Positions 26,249 to 35,230 of a stretch of 64,000 bases of DNA are shown here, in pieces. Within the stretch, counting starts at the first letter, position 1, and the number at the start of each line of letters is the position of its first letter. Source of the stretch: CAZAQV01 sp964487255 (GTDB lineage: Bacteria > Myxococcota_A > Polyangia > Polyangiales > CAZAQV01). The translations under genes and the position numbers were made by a program. The stretch lies in assembly GCA_964487255.1 (NCBI GenBank), contig CAZAQV010000004.1, positions 124,001 to 188,000 on the forward strand. The letters run 5' to 3'. A model generated the notes under the pieces. That model saw only the letters and a program-made list of their open reading frames with translations. It did no database searches and was not told the DNA's origin.

Positions 26249-27277
26249 CTACGCCACGTTGTAGTAGTCTTTGTACCAGCCCACGAAGGCGTTAAGACCT
26301 GTTTCAAGCGGCGTTTCGGGCGCAAAGCCGGTCAGTGCAGAGAGCCTCTGTACGTCCGCGAAGGTCGACTTGACGTCACCGGGTTGCATCGGCTTCATGT
26401 TCTTTTCGACCGTCTTGCCCGTCAGCTCCTCAAGCAGTTCGATGAGGTGCAGCAGCGGCTCGGGCGAGTGGTTGCCGATATTGTAGATGGCGTAGGGTGC
26501 TGCGCTCGACTCTGGGCTTGGGTGCAGGGCGTCCCAGTCGGGGTTCTCTGCGGGCGGTCGCTTGGCAGTCTCAATGACGCCGCGTGCGACGTCGTCGACG
26601 TACGTAAAGTCGCGGCTCATGTCGCCGTGGTTGTACACGTCGATCGACGTCCCTTCGTAGAGCGCTTTGGTGAACTTGAAAATCGCCATATCGGGACGCC
26701 CCCACGGTCCGTAGACAGTGAAAAACCGCAGCCCTGTCACAGGGAAGCGATAGAGGTGCGCGTAGGCATGCGCCATCGCCTCGTTGGCTTTCTTTGTGGC
26801 GGCGTAAAGACTGATCGGGTGGTCGACGCCGTCGGTTTCACGAAACGGTACGCTGCGGTTTGCGCCGTACACCGAGCTTGATGACGCGAAGACCAGGTGT
26901 GGTGACTTCGTGTGCCGACAATGCTCGAGCACGTTTGCGAAGCCCACCAGGTTGGAGTCGACATACTTGTTCGGGTGCTCGAGGGAGTAGCGAACGCCAG
27001 CTTGCGCGGCGAGGTGGATGAAGGCGTCTGCAGCATCCAAGTCGTCCAGCGCGCCACGGTCCGCGAGGTCGCGTTCGAGGAAACGAAAACCCTTGTACTG
27101 CTCGAGTTCTTTGACACGGTCGCGTTTGAGTTGCGGGTCGTAGTAGTCGTTGAGGTTGTCGATTCCGGTCACGCGCGTCCCAGCTTCGAGCAGCATGCGC
27201 GACACATGAAAACCGATAAACCCGGCGGCCCCCGTGACGATCACGTGGTCAAGCTTGTTCGTGATGGGTGACGGCAT
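26249..27277 (-). CDS. NAD-dependent sugar epimerase, UDP-glucuronate 4-epimerase type
   Basis: A 342-residue extended SDR. The NAD-binding motif TGAAGFIG lies at residues 15-22 and the catalytic Tyr-x3-Lys in LYAATKKANE (Tyr158, Lys162), with SSSSVYG as the Ser/Thr region. NDYYDPQLKRDR and TVYGPWGRPDMA are features I associate with UDP-glucuronate 4-epimerases (GAE/Cap1J). It should interconvert UDP-GlcA and UDP-GalA. It sits 9 bp after the UDP-glucose 6-dehydrogenase gene, whose product is its substrate. Confidence 0.85.
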   Translation of the reverse strand: MPSPITNKLDHVIVTGAAGFIGFHVSRMLLEAGTRVTGIDNLNDYYDPQLKRDRVKELEQYKGFRFLERDLADRGALDDLDAADAFIHLAAQAGVRYSLEHPNKYVDSNLVGFANVLEHCRHTKSPHLVFASSSSVYGANRSVPFRETDGVDHPISLYAATKKANEAMAHAYAHLYRFPVTGLRFFTVYGPWGRPDMAIFKFTKALYEGTSIDVYNHGDMSRDFTYVDDVARGVIETAKRPPAENPDWDALHPSPESSAAPYAIYNIGNHSPEPLLHLIELLEELTGKTVEKNMKPMQPGDVKSTFADVQRLSALTGFAPETPLETGLNAFVGWYKDYYNVA

Positions 27278-27286
27278 CGTTGCAGA

Positions 27287-28594
27287 TCAGGCAGTGATAC
27301 CGATGCCTGCATAGGAGAAACCCTTTTCGGGGAGGCCGTAGACGTTCCAAATGTTGCGTCCGTCGATGATGACATTGCCGTTCATCGACGACTTGATGCG
27401 TTCAAAGTCAGGGTTTTGATACTGGCGCCACTCGGTGACGAGCACGAGCGCATCAGCGTCTTGCGCGGCTCCGTACATATCGTCTTTGAAGGAGACCTTG
27501 TCGCCGAACATTTCTCTCGTATTCTTCATGCCTTCTGGATCGTGTGCCTGAACTTGCGCGCCGTCTGCGAGCAAAGTGTCAATGAGGCGAATGGCCGGGG
27601 ATTCGCGAATGTCGTCCGTGCGGGGCTTGAAGGTCAGCCCCCAAACGCCAATTGTTTTGCCGCGGACATCACCGCCGAGCGCAGCTTTGACCTTGCGAAA
27701 GAGGACCCCCTTGTGGCGCTCGTTGACGCGGTCGGTGGCGCTAGCCAGTTCGAGTTCGAGGCCGTGCTCGTGTCCTGTGTGCACCAGGGCTTTGACGTCC
27801 TTCGGAAAGCACGAGCCTCCGTAGCCGGGACCCGCATAGAGAAACTTTGGACCGATTCGGCTATCACTTCCCACGCCCTTGCGTACGCTGTGTACGTCAC
27901 CCCCTACAGCTTCGCACAGGTTCGCGACCTCGTTCATGAAAGAGATTCGCATCGCCAGCATGGTGTTGGCCACGTACTTCGTCAGTTCGGCGCTCTCGGG
28001 GCTCATCCATACGATGCGCTCACCGCTAAGTGTCACGGGGTGATAGAGCCGCGACATGATGTCGCGCGCAAACTTGTCGCCTTGGTCGCACCCGACGACA
28101 ATGCGGTCGGGTTTGATAAAGTCGTTGACTGCGTCGCCTTCCTTGAGAAATTCCGGGTTCGATACGACGTGAATTTTGTGCTTTGCGCCTTCCACGATGC
28201 GGCGAACGCGGGCGTTGGTGCCGACCGGGACGGTCGACTTGAGGACCAGCACGGCTTCCTCTTGCACGTTGTCTCGGACCATCTCCGCGACGCTGTCGAC
28301 GGCGCCCAAGTTGGCGCCGCCATCGACCCGCGGGGGTGTGCCGACGGCCACAAAAATAACGTTCGCGCCTTGAACCGCGGTCTCCACCTCGTTGGTAAAG
28401 CGTAAGCGTCCGGCTTCGCGGTTGCGTTCGACCATGGCGTCGAGACCCGGTTCGTAGATGGGGATTTCTCCCCGATTGAGCATCGCGATCTTCGATTTGT
28501 CGATGTCCGCGCACACCACGCTTTGACCGGTTTCTGCGAACCCTGTGGCCGAAACCAATCCGACGTATCCGGAGCCAACGACGCAAATCTTCAT
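27287..28594 (-). CDS. ugd: UDP-glucose 6-dehydrogenase
   Basis: 435 residues, the normal length. It opens with MKICVVGSGYVGLVSA, the Rossmann NAD motif, and carries the catalytic cysteine in YGGSCFPKD (Cys262). It oxidises UDP-glucose twice to UDP-glucuronate. The start is preceded by AAAGGA. The epimerase follows 9 bp downstream, so UDP-GlcA and UDP-GalA are made from one operon. It diverges from the second nucleotide-sugar dehydrogenase across a 93-bp region (28595-28687) that must contain promoters for both. Confidence 0.93.
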   Translation of the reverse strand: MKICVVGSGYVGLVSATGFAETGQSVVCADIDKSKIAMLNRGEIPIYEPGLDAMVERNREAGRLRFTNEVETAVQGANVIFVAVGTPPRVDGGANLGAVDSVAEMVRDNVQEEAVLVLKSTVPVGTNARVRRIVEGAKHKIHVVSNPEFLKEGDAVNDFIKPDRIVVGCDQGDKFARDIMSRLYHPVTLSGERIVWMSPESAELTKYVANTMLAMRISFMNEVANLCEAVGGDVHSVRKGVGSDSRIGPKFLYAGPGYGGSCFPKDVKALVHTGHEHGLELELASATDRVNERHKGVLFRKVKAALGGDVRGKTIGVWGLTFKPRTDDIRESPAIRLIDTLLADGAQVQAHDPEGMKNTREMFGDKVSFKDDMYGAAQDADALVLVTEWRQYQNPDFERIKSSMNGNVIIDGRNIWNVYGLPEKGFSYAGIGITA

Positions 28595-28687
28595 AGCCGC
28601 GTCCTTTTAGCGTGTCGCGGCTTCGCGTCAAACCAACCCCCTGAGGGCAGCTTGACGGGTTGAGAAGTCCGGGGCAGAACCCGCGCT

Positions 28688-29977
28688 ATGACTCAGGAAA
28701 AGGTAGCCGTTGTTGGCCTCGGTTACGTAGGCCTGCCGCTCGCCGTAGCCTTTGGTCCGAAGCGAGCCGGTACCGTGGGCTTTGACATTAATCCAAGGCG
28801 TATCGAGGAGCTCCGCTCCGGCGTGGACCGAACCCGAGAGGTTGAGACCAGCTCGCTGGCGCATTGCGGCGTTGAGTTTACGTCGGATGTGCGTGGAATC
28901 CGTCATGCCTCGGTCTACATCGTCACTGTGCCGACGCCCATCGATGAGCAGCGCAGGCCAGACCTGCGACCTGTCAAGGCGGCATCAAGAACCGTTGGCA
29001 GCGTGCTCAAAAAGGGAGACGTTGTTGTTTACGAGAGTACGGTTTACCCCGGGGTAACCGAAGAGGTATGCGGGCCGATTCTCGCGGCCGAGTCGGGCCT
29101 CGAAGTCGGGAAAGATTTTTTTCTCGGCTATTCTCCCGAACGCATCAACCCGGGCGACAAGAAGCATCGTCTTGAGACGATCGTCAAGGTGGTAGCGGGT
29201 CAGGACGAGGCGACGCTGGCCCGTGTCGCGGCGGTCTATGAGAGCATCATTGACGCCGGGGTGTATCGGGCGCCTTCGATCAAGGTCGCCGAAGCCGCCA
29301 AGGTGATCGAAAACACCCAGCGCGACCTCAATATCGCGCTGATGAACGAACTGGCCCTCATCTTCGACCGCCTTGGCATTCGCACCCAGGATGTCATCGA
29401 CGCCGCCGCGACCAAGTGGAACTTCTTGCGATTTACCCCAGGGCTTGTCGGTGGACACTGTATTGGCGTCGACCCGTACTATCTCACTGCGCGCGCAGAG
29501 GCAGCGGGCTACCACCCGGAGGTGATCCTCGCAGGGCGGCGAATTAACAGTTCGATGGGTGGGTTTGTGGCCCAAAAGACCATCAAGCTATTGATCGAAA
29601 GCGGGGTCAAAGTAACCGGCGCTCGAGTCGCCGTCCTTGGACTGACGTTTAAGGAAAACGTGCCAGACCTTCGCAATAGCAGGGTGCCGAATATCATCGC
29701 CGAGCTGCAAGAGTTTGGAATTGAGCCGATGGTGCACGACCCTTACGTCGATGCTGACGAGGCCAATGCCGAGTACGGGCTCAAACTCTCTCCGCTGAGT
29801 GAACTAAGGGAGCTTGACGCGCTGATCCTCGCCGTCCCCCACCAAGAGTTTTTACGTGAGGTCGAATCTCTTGGAGAACTTCTTCGTCCAGGCGGCGTGT
29901 TGGTGGATGTTAAGTCGGCTTTTGAGCCTGCGCAGGCGGCCACGCTTTCGTCAAAGCCCCGCTATTGGAGCCTTTAG
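28688..29977 (+). CDS. UDP-N-acetylhexosamine dehydrogenase, TviB/WbpA type
   Basis: 429 residues. It starts VAVVGLGYVGLPLAVAFG, and the catalytic cysteine is in GLVGGHCIGVDPYYL (Cys258). The GHCIGVDPYYL form with Ile-Gly after the Cys distinguishes the Vi antigen/WbpA-type UDP-GlcNAc or UDP-GalNAc dehydrogenases from Ugd. It should give a UDP-N-acetyl-hexosaminuronate, another possible amidation substrate for the AsnB paralogues. It is a single plus-strand gene ending before a hairpin and the convergent MYXO-CTERM gene. Confidence 0.88.
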   Translation: MTQEKVAVVGLGYVGLPLAVAFGPKRAGTVGFDINPRRIEELRSGVDRTREVETSSLAHCGVEFTSDVRGIRHASVYIVTVPTPIDEQRRPDLRPVKAASRTVGSVLKKGDVVVYESTVYPGVTEEVCGPILAAESGLEVGKDFFLGYSPERINPGDKKHRLETIVKVVAGQDEATLARVAAVYESIIDAGVYRAPSIKVAEAAKVIENTQRDLNIALMNELALIFDRLGIRTQDVIDAAATKWNFLRFTPGLVGGHCIGVDPYYLTARAEAAGYHPEVILAGRRINSSMGGFVAQKTIKLLIESGVKVTGARVAVLGLTFKENVPDLRNSRVPNIIAELQEFGIEPMVHDPYVDADEANAEYGLKLSPLSELRELDALILAVPHQEFLREVESLGELLRPGGVLVDVKSAFEPAQAATLSSKPRYWSL

Positions 29978-29992
29978 GTCGACAGGAAGCTC

Positions 29993-30014
29993 GCGCGAGG
30001 GTTGGCCCCCGCGC
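29993..30014. terminator. Hairpin between convergent genes
   Basis: An inverted repeat with a 9-position stem (8 paired, one A-C mismatch) and a TTGG loop lies in the 65 bp between the convergent genes ending at 29977 and 30043. There is no clear T tract on either side. It may act as a transcription terminator from both directions, but this rests only on position and pairing. Confidence 0.3.
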
Positions 30015-30042
30015 CAGCTTCACAATCGTGCTCTTTCGCGAA

Positions 30043-32649
30043 CTAGCGTCGGCGTCGGCGCGCCACGAGCGCAGCGAGCGCCAAGAGGGCCCAGCCTGCG
30101 ACGGGGCTCGACTCTTTTTGCATCCGGCAGGCGCCGCCCACTAGACTTGACTCGCTGGTACCGCTGTCTGGGGTGACCTCGGCGTCAGGAGACGAGCTTG
30201 CATCGGGTGCGCTTGCGTCGGGTGCGCTTGCATCCGGAATACCCGCATCTGAAATCATCGCATCCGGGATCGATGCATCCGGGATGCTGGCGTCCGGTAC
30301 GGGAAATGCACAGATGCTTTCAATGCATTCGGCGTCTTGGTCGGCGCATTCTGAGGCATCGTTGCAAGCGAAGCCGAGGCCAACCAAGCATGCGTTGCTG
30401 CACTCATTGTCATCGACTTGATCGCCGTCATCGCACGCTTCACCGTCGTCGACGACACCGTCGCCGCAAGCTGGAATGGCGCAGGTGTCGGCGCGACAAA
30501 TGGACGCTTGCGCTGCACACAAGGCATCGTCGGTTCCGCAGCCCGAAGAGCCTGTGGACAGGAGGCAGAGGTCGCCCGTGCCACACTCCGCGCCCGGTCC
30601 GGCGCAGTCGTCGTTGGTGCTGCAAGTGCCAAAACCCGTGTTGATCTTGCACGAGTTGTTGCACGCGTTGGTGTTGTCGTTGTCCCCGTCATCGCAGGCT
30701 TCGCCGCTGTCTACAACGTTGTCGCCGCAACCAGGGACCTCGCAGGTATTGGACCGACAAATGGCCGCTTGTGCTGCGCACAAGGCATCGTTGGTTCCGC
30801 AGCCCGATGAGCCTGTGGAAAGGAGGCAGAGGTCGCCCGAGCCACACTCCGCGCCCGGCCCAGCGCAGTCGTCGCTGGTGCTGCAAGTGCCAAAACCTGT
30901 GTTGATCTTGCACGCGTTGTTGCATTCGTTGTCGGCATTGTTGTCGCCGTCGTCGCAGGCTTCACCGCTGTTGGTGAAGCCGTCGCCACACACTGGTGGG
31001 ATGCAGGTGTCCGCTGGGCAACGCGCCTCGGCGTGGTTGCATAAGGTGGCGTCGCCCCCGCAGCCGGTGTTGTTGTCGTCGATCAAGCATAGGTCATTTC
31101 GGCCACAGACCGCGCTGCTATCCTGGCAATCATCGTTGGTGGCGCAGCTGCCAAAGCCCGTGTTGTACTTGCAGCCATTGCTGCACGCGTTGGTGTCGTC
31201 GTTGTCACCATCGTCGCATGATTCGCCGGCGTCGACTTTGTTGTCACCGCAGACAGGAGGGAGGCACGTGTTGACTGGGCAGACGGCTTCACTGTTTGCG
31301 CAGAGACTTGCGTTGCCGCCACAGCCATCGCCGTTGTCCGCGATCAGGCAGACGTCCCCGGTTGCGCATATCGCGTCCGGGTTGCGACATTGGTCGTTCG
31401 TTGTGCAAGTGCCAAAGCCCGTGTTGATGCGGCAAGTGTTGCTGCACGCGTTGTCATCATCGGTGTCACCGTCGTCGCAGGCTTCGCCAGCGTCGACGTT
31501 GCCGTCGCCGCAACGGACTGCGATAACCGTCAGAGGTGAGGGGGACTGTGGAAGTCCGAGGCCCACATCGCACGTTCCCGTACTAACCGAAGCGTAGGAA
31601 AACGTGAGGATGGCTGCTGCCGAGTTGGGGTCTTCGATCACGCTCAAGGTGCCGTCGGGGCCGTTGTAGGTTGCCACGTAGATGCGGCCGTCCGGGCCAA
31701 GCTTTGCTGCTCCGTGCCGATAATCGCCGCTCGATGTCATGGGTCGCACGTCGACGACCGATGTGAGGCTGGTGGCAAAGTTGTGTTGGTAGAGAACAGA
31801 CTGGTACATATTTGTCGTGACTTCCGGAAACGCCGTGAAGTACACCTTCGTTCCGTCAGGGGAAAACTCGCCACCGTAGTAAAAGCCGGAGAGAAGGGGC
31901 TCAATCACCGTTTTGTTAGAGAGCTGCCCTGTGGATGCATCAAAATCCCACGCTGCGATTTCGCCGGTTGGGTTCTCGGAAACTACCAACCGCGATCGGT
32001 CATGGCTAATGGTGAAGACGCCCCAGCCCGGCGCCCACAACACTTGGCTCGTGGGTGTCGCGGTGGGCGTGCCTACGCCGGCTGCAGTAACCGGGATGAC
32101 GAAGACATTGGTCTGACCATTGACGAGGATCCAATAGTCGCTTCCGTTGTCGTGCTGCACGGCAAGCATGCCTTCACCCGACACTCCCGGCAGGTTGATG
32201 GTCACCAGGTCTCCAACCGTCGTAACGACACCATTGGTGATGTCAAACTCGCGGTAACTGATCGAAGTGGAGCTTTTCACCGGGTTCGCGAAGACAAATA
32301 CGTGGTCGGGGTCGCTCGGGTTTGGAACGATTGCACTGCTGTGCATCGAGCTTGGATCTCCCGTCAGGTCGCTGGCGATGGCGTTTCCTGCGCTGTCCCA
32401 GACAGAAATGCCGTCGGAGTACACGAGAAGATCACCTGTTGTAGGGTCGGAGTATGAAGAACTGCCCTCGTTGGTGTCGATCGCAGGGTCTTGCGTAGCC
32501 GTGAACGCTGTTCCGCCCGCGTTCCAGGTCAAACGACAGTGGTTACCAAACGTCCAAGTGTCTCCGTGACGTGACCGCTGAGCCTGGGCTGGGGAGGCGA
32601 GAAGAAAAAGCTCGGCTACGAGAAAGGCGAAGAGAGATTTCCGAATCAT
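30043..32649 (-). CDS. Secreted cysteine-rich repeat protein with MYXO-CTERM-like tail
   Basis: 868 residues. A signal peptide (MIRKSLFAFLVAELFLL, cleavage near AQAQ) is followed by a beta-propeller-like region of about 360 residues beginning WTFGNHCRLTWNAGG. Then come five DUF4215-type units (pattern CGDGxxDxGEACDDGD) alternating with other cysteine-rich units ending in an NTG-FGTC-like segment. After a linker of Asp-Ala-Ser-Pro repeats, the C-terminus is a Cys, a hydrophobic helix AGWALLALAALVA and RRRRR, the MYXO-CTERM sorting pattern. It is therefore an outer-surface or anchored protein. The third and fourth repeats are nearly identical at DNA level. It diverges from the PHPT gene; function beyond a surface role is unknown. 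Confidence 0.85.
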   Translation of the reverse strand: MIRKSLFAFLVAELFLLASPAQAQRSRHGDTWTFGNHCRLTWNAGGTAFTATQDPAIDTNEGSSSYSDPTTGDLLVYSDGISVWDSAGNAIASDLTGDPSSMHSSAIVPNPSDPDHVFVFANPVKSSTSISYREFDITNGVVTTVGDLVTINLPGVSGEGMLAVQHDNGSDYWILVNGQTNVFVIPVTAAGVGTPTATPTSQVLWAPGWGVFTISHDRSRLVVSENPTGEIAAWDFDASTGQLSNKTVIEPLLSGFYYGGEFSPDGTKVYFTAFPEVTTNMYQSVLYQHNFATSLTSVVDVRPMTSSGDYRHGAAKLGPDGRIYVATYNGPDGTLSVIEDPNSAAAILTFSYASVSTGTCDVGLGLPQSPSPLTVIAVRCGDGNVDAGEACDDGDTDDDNACSNTCRINTGFGTCTTNDQCRNPDAICATGDVCLIADNGDGCGGNASLCANSEAVCPVNTCLPPVCGDNKVDAGESCDDGDNDDTNACSNGCKYNTGFGSCATNDDCQDSSAVCGRNDLCLIDDNNTGCGGDATLCNHAEARCPADTCIPPVCGDGFTNSGEACDDGDNNADNECNNACKINTGFGTCSTSDDCAGPGAECGSGDLCLLSTGSSGCGTNDALCAAQAAICRSNTCEVPGCGDNVVDSGEACDDGDNDNTNACNNSCKINTGFGTCSTNDDCAGPGAECGTGDLCLLSTGSSGCGTDDALCAAQASICRADTCAIPACGDGVVDDGEACDDGDQVDDNECSNACLVGLGFACNDASECADQDAECIESICAFPVPDASIPDASIPDAMISDAGIPDASAPDASAPDASSSPDAEVTPDSGTSESSLVGGACRMQKESSPVAGWALLALAALVARRRRR
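30480..31000. repeat. Recent 261-bp tandem duplication inside the MYXO-CTERM gene
   Basis: Within the cysteine-rich repeats, bases near 30495 and near 30756 begin a very similar stretch (shared landmark GACAAATGG, then nearly the same sequence for over 200 bases). The offset is 261 bp, exactly 87 codons, so the reading frame is preserved. The neighbouring repeat copies are much more diverged. This looks like a young unit expansion of the encoded repeat. Confidence 0.75.
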
Positions 32650-32721
32650 GCGCAGCTAGTATCATTTTCTGTGCGCGGCGTGAAGTCGCTGCTCGTAGCA
32701 TAGTACTTCTGCTCGACTGGG

Positions 32722-32737
32722 TGCGTATCTGGTGCCA
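32722..32737 (-). promoter_or_regulatory. Possible sigma-54 promoter for the MYXO-CTERM gene
   Basis: On the minus strand TGGCACCAGATACGCA keeps TGGCAC and the GC dinucleotide at the right spacing but has AC where TT is expected. It lies 73 bases upstream of the gene starting at 32649. It overlaps a second candidate on the plus strand, so at least one is likely chance. Low confidence. Confidence 0.25.
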
Positions 32738-32744
32738 CGGTTGC
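32730..32744 (+). promoter_or_regulatory. Possible sigma-54 promoter for the PHPT-wza unit
   Basis: TGGTGCCACGGTTGC matches the TGG-N8-TTGC sigma-54 core with GG and GC at -24/-12 spacing. The implied start site would leave only a very short leader before the ATG at 32763, or about 28 bases if translation begins at the in-frame ATG at 32784. The short leader argues against it, so confidence is low. Confidence 0.25.
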
Positions 32745-32762
32745 GATTGGCGAACGAGTGAG

Positions 32763-33398
32763 ATGAAGGATCGTAGAAAGCGAGTCATGAAACGTGCCCT
32801 CGACCTCGCGGTGGGAGGTGCGGCGCTCGTTGCGACGGCCCCCATCATCGCCGCGGCGGGTGCTGCGGTTGCGATGAGCATGGGCCGTCCTGTGCTCTTT
32901 CGCCAAAAGCGTGCAGGGCAAGGCGGCCAACCTTTCGATATCCTCAAGTTTCGCACCATGCGCGACTCCGACCCTTCGCAGCAGAGTCCGGAAACCGATG
33001 CCGAGCGGCTCACCCGGGTGGGCGCCTTTTTGCGTTCGTCCAGCATCGATGAGCTACCCACGCTTCTCAATGTGGTGAGGGGAGACATGAGCCTCGTTGG
33101 CCCACGCCCTCTGTATCTCAAGTACAACGATCGTTACACTCCCGAGCAACGCAGGCGGCTCGACGTTAAGCCGGGCGTGACTGGGTTGGCGCAAGTGCGT
33201 GGCCGAAACGCCATCAGCTGGGCGCAGAAGTTTGCGTACGATGTGGAGTATGTGGATCGGGCAAGCCTGCTTCTCGACCTGCGCATCTTGGTGGAGACCG
33301 CCGCGGCGGTCTTGCGCCGTGACGGGATTGCCGCCGAAGGGCATGTCTCAATGCCTGAATTTATGGGCGCAGAGCCGGCCAACGAGTCGCAGGACTAA
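32763..33398 (+). CDS. Initiating sugar-phosphate transferase (PglC/WcaJ-type)
   Basis: About 211 residues from the ATG at 32763 (GAGTGAG upstream); the longer open frame overlaps the divergent gene and is rejected. One hydrophobic N-terminal segment (about residues 10-33) is followed by the bacterial sugar-transferase core: FDILKFRTMRD, the SSIDELPTLLNVVRGDMS region and SLVGPRP, and KPGVTGLAQVRGRN. The short single-helix form is of the PglC type. It should transfer a sugar-1-phosphate from a UDP-sugar to undecaprenyl phosphate, the first step of repeat-unit assembly. It is followed 2 bp later by a PglA-like GT4. Confidence 0.9.
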   Translation: MKDRRKRVMKRALDLAVGGAALVATAPIIAAAGAAVAMSMGRPVLFRQKRAGQGGQPFDILKFRTMRDSDPSQQSPETDAERLTRVGAFLRSSSIDELPTLLNVVRGDMSLVGPRPLYLKYNDRYTPEQRRRLDVKPGVTGLAQVRGRNAISWAQKFAYDVEYVDRASLLLDLRILVETAAAVLRRDGIAAEGHVSMPEFMGAEPANESQD

Positions 33399-33400
33399 GC

Positions 33401-34540
33401 GTGCGGATTGCGATTGCAACGGTGGATGCGCGCTCGCTTGTGCGCTTTCGAGGGCCGCTGGTTCGCGAGCTCGTGGCCCGCGGTCACCAAGTGGTCGGCA
33501 TCGCGGGCAAACAGCACGAGTCCGACGAGCTACGTAGCGAGTTCGAGGCTTTGGGCGCCGCGTGGGAGACGATCGAACTCGACTCGGGAAGCCTCGCGCT
33601 GCGCGCCGAGTCGACCGCGCTCTTGCAGCTTCGGTCGGTCTTGGTTCGCCATCGCGTTGAACTTGTGAGCGCCAATACGCCGAAGCTCATCGCGTACGCG
33701 GGCATCGCGACGCGAACGCTGCGTGGGGTCCGTTTCGTGCCCATGGTTACCGGGCTCGGAACCGCATTCATGAAAGATACTTCGCCATGGGTCCGTCGTA
33801 TGGTGGTCACGCTCATGCGAGCTGGAACGCAAGGAGCAGAGCGTATCATCTTTCAGAACCGTGATGACGCGGCCGACTTGCGGGCGCATCATGCGCTCCC
33901 CAGGCGGACTCAGGACTATTTCGTGGCCGGTTCGGGTGTGGATATCGAGCAGTTCGCGCGCGCGCCTCTTCCCAGTATCGACGGCCCTGTGCGCTTTTTG
34001 TTTGTCGGGCGCATGCTCGAAGACAAAGGTGTCTTGGAGTTGTGCGACGCGTGTCGCATGCTGGGCGAGGCGAGGGTCGATTTTCACTGCGTCGCGGTTG
34101 GTCCGTTCATCGACCACCCGCGAGCCCTGCGTCCCGACAAGGTCATTGCGCGCGCGCGCGGGCAGATCGAGTTTGCAGGTGAGAGTGCGGATGTCGCCAG
34201 TGACCTGCGCGCCGCACACGTTTTCGTCCTACCATCCTATCGAGAGGGAACGCCTCGCTCGGGGCTCGAGGCGCTTGCGGTCGGCCGCCCGATTGTGACG
34301 ACGGACGTGCCGGGCTGTCGTGAGATCATTCGCGACCCGGAGCCCGCGACCGGAATCGGCGAAAACGGACAAATGGTTCCCGTGCGCGACGCTCCCGCGC
34401 TGGCGGCGGCGATGCGTCGCATGTGTTCGCTGGGCGCGGACGGACTTGGTCTGCTGGCCGCAAACAGTCGGGCTTTTGCCGAACAGCGATATTCTAGCCG
34501 TATTGTGGCATCCGCGACCGCTGATGCCTTGGGGGTCTAG
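33401..34540 (+). CDS. GT4-family glycosyltransferase, PglA-like
   Basis: A 379-residue GT-B enzyme with a GTG start. The N-terminus begins RIAIATVDARSLVRFRGPLV, and it shows PMVTGLGTAF, IIFQNRDDAADL, GSGVDIEQF and LPSYREGTPRSGLEA, features that resemble PglA-type transferases which add the second sugar to a bacillosamine-like lipid carrier. The gene begins 3 bp after the PHPT stop, so the two enzymes are made together; this supports the view that they perform steps one and two of assembly. Confidence 0.85.
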   Translation: MRIAIATVDARSLVRFRGPLVRELVARGHQVVGIAGKQHESDELRSEFEALGAAWETIELDSGSLALRAESTALLQLRSVLVRHRVELVSANTPKLIAYAGIATRTLRGVRFVPMVTGLGTAFMKDTSPWVRRMVVTLMRAGTQGAERIIFQNRDDAADLRAHHALPRRTQDYFVAGSGVDIEQFARAPLPSIDGPVRFLFVGRMLEDKGVLELCDACRMLGEARVDFHCVAVGPFIDHPRALRPDKVIARARGQIEFAGESADVASDLRAAHVFVLPSYREGTPRSGLEALAVGRPIVTTDVPGCREIIRDPEPATGIGENGQMVPVRDAPALAAAMRRMCSLGADGLGLLAANSRAFAEQRYSSRIVASATADALGV

Positions 34541-34606
34541 AAAATCAAGCGATGTTTGCTTGCGCCCCAGCGTCGCATTTGCAAGGATATCAGCCCCTTA
34601 TCTTCC

Positions 34607-35206
34607 ATGTTCCGCCCAATCCGAACAATAGCCTTCGTATCGCTCAGTCTCGTGCTGACCTCCGCTTGTGGCGGTGGCAATAGCGACGCGCGTGTGATCG
34701 AGGCAAAAGAGCCGAATACCCAACTAGGTGTGGGGGACGTATTCGAAGTGCGTGTGTACGGCGACGAGGAGCTAAGTTCGAGTTACCGGGTTGCCGAAGA
34801 CGGCTCCATCGACTTTCCGTTTATCGGCAGTGTCACGGTTATTGGCCTAGAACCTCCCCAGATCTCTGAGTTACTCGCGACCAAGCTCAAGGACGGACAG
34901 TATTTGCGTGACCCACAGGTTTCGGTGTTCGTGACCGATTACGCATCGAAGCGCGTGAGTGTGATGGGGGCCGTGGAGAAACCCGGAGCGTTTCCAATGA
35001 CAACGGGTCTTACCGTGATTCAGGCGATTGGACTCGCGGGGGGCTTTTCGCCACTCGCGAGTCGCAACAGCGTCGTGATCACGCGAAAATCGAAAGATGG
35101 TCGACGAAAGATCCCAGTGAAAGCTGAGGATATTTCCGAGGGTGAGGCACCCGACATTCCGCTGCAGGCAGGAGACATCATCTACGTCCCCGAAAGAGTG
35201 TTTTAG
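34607..35206 (+). CDS. Wza-like polysaccharide export lipoprotein
   Basis: About 199 residues from the ATG at 34607. The signal peptide ends in LTSACGGGN (Cys about 21), a lipobox. The body has a Poly_export domain (GVGDVFEVRVYGDEELS) followed by two SLBB-type beta-grasp motifs (VSVMGAVEKPGAFP and LQAGDIIYVPE). It should form part of the outer-membrane export channel for capsule or exopolysaccharide. It is short compared with Escherichia coli Wza and lacks its C-terminal membrane barrel helix region, similar to many Myxococcota export proteins. It lies 66 bp after the GT4. Confidence 0.85.
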   Translation: MFRPIRTIAFVSLSLVLTSACGGGNSDARVIEAKEPNTQLGVGDVFEVRVYGDEELSSSYRVAEDGSIDFPFIGSVTVIGLEPPQISELLATKLKDGQYLRDPQVSVFVTDYASKRVSVMGAVEKPGAFPMTTGLTVIQAIGLAGGFSPLASRNSVVITRKSKDGRRKIPVKAEDISEGEAPDIPLQAGDIIYVPERVF

Positions 35207-35230
35207 CCCCGCACTGTCGTAGCGTCCTTG

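Noticed and set aside
30400..31530. Regularly spaced DNA repeats resembling a CRISPR array
   Set aside because: Period is 261 bp and in frame with DUF4215-type protein units; there are no short uniform direct repeats with unique spacers.
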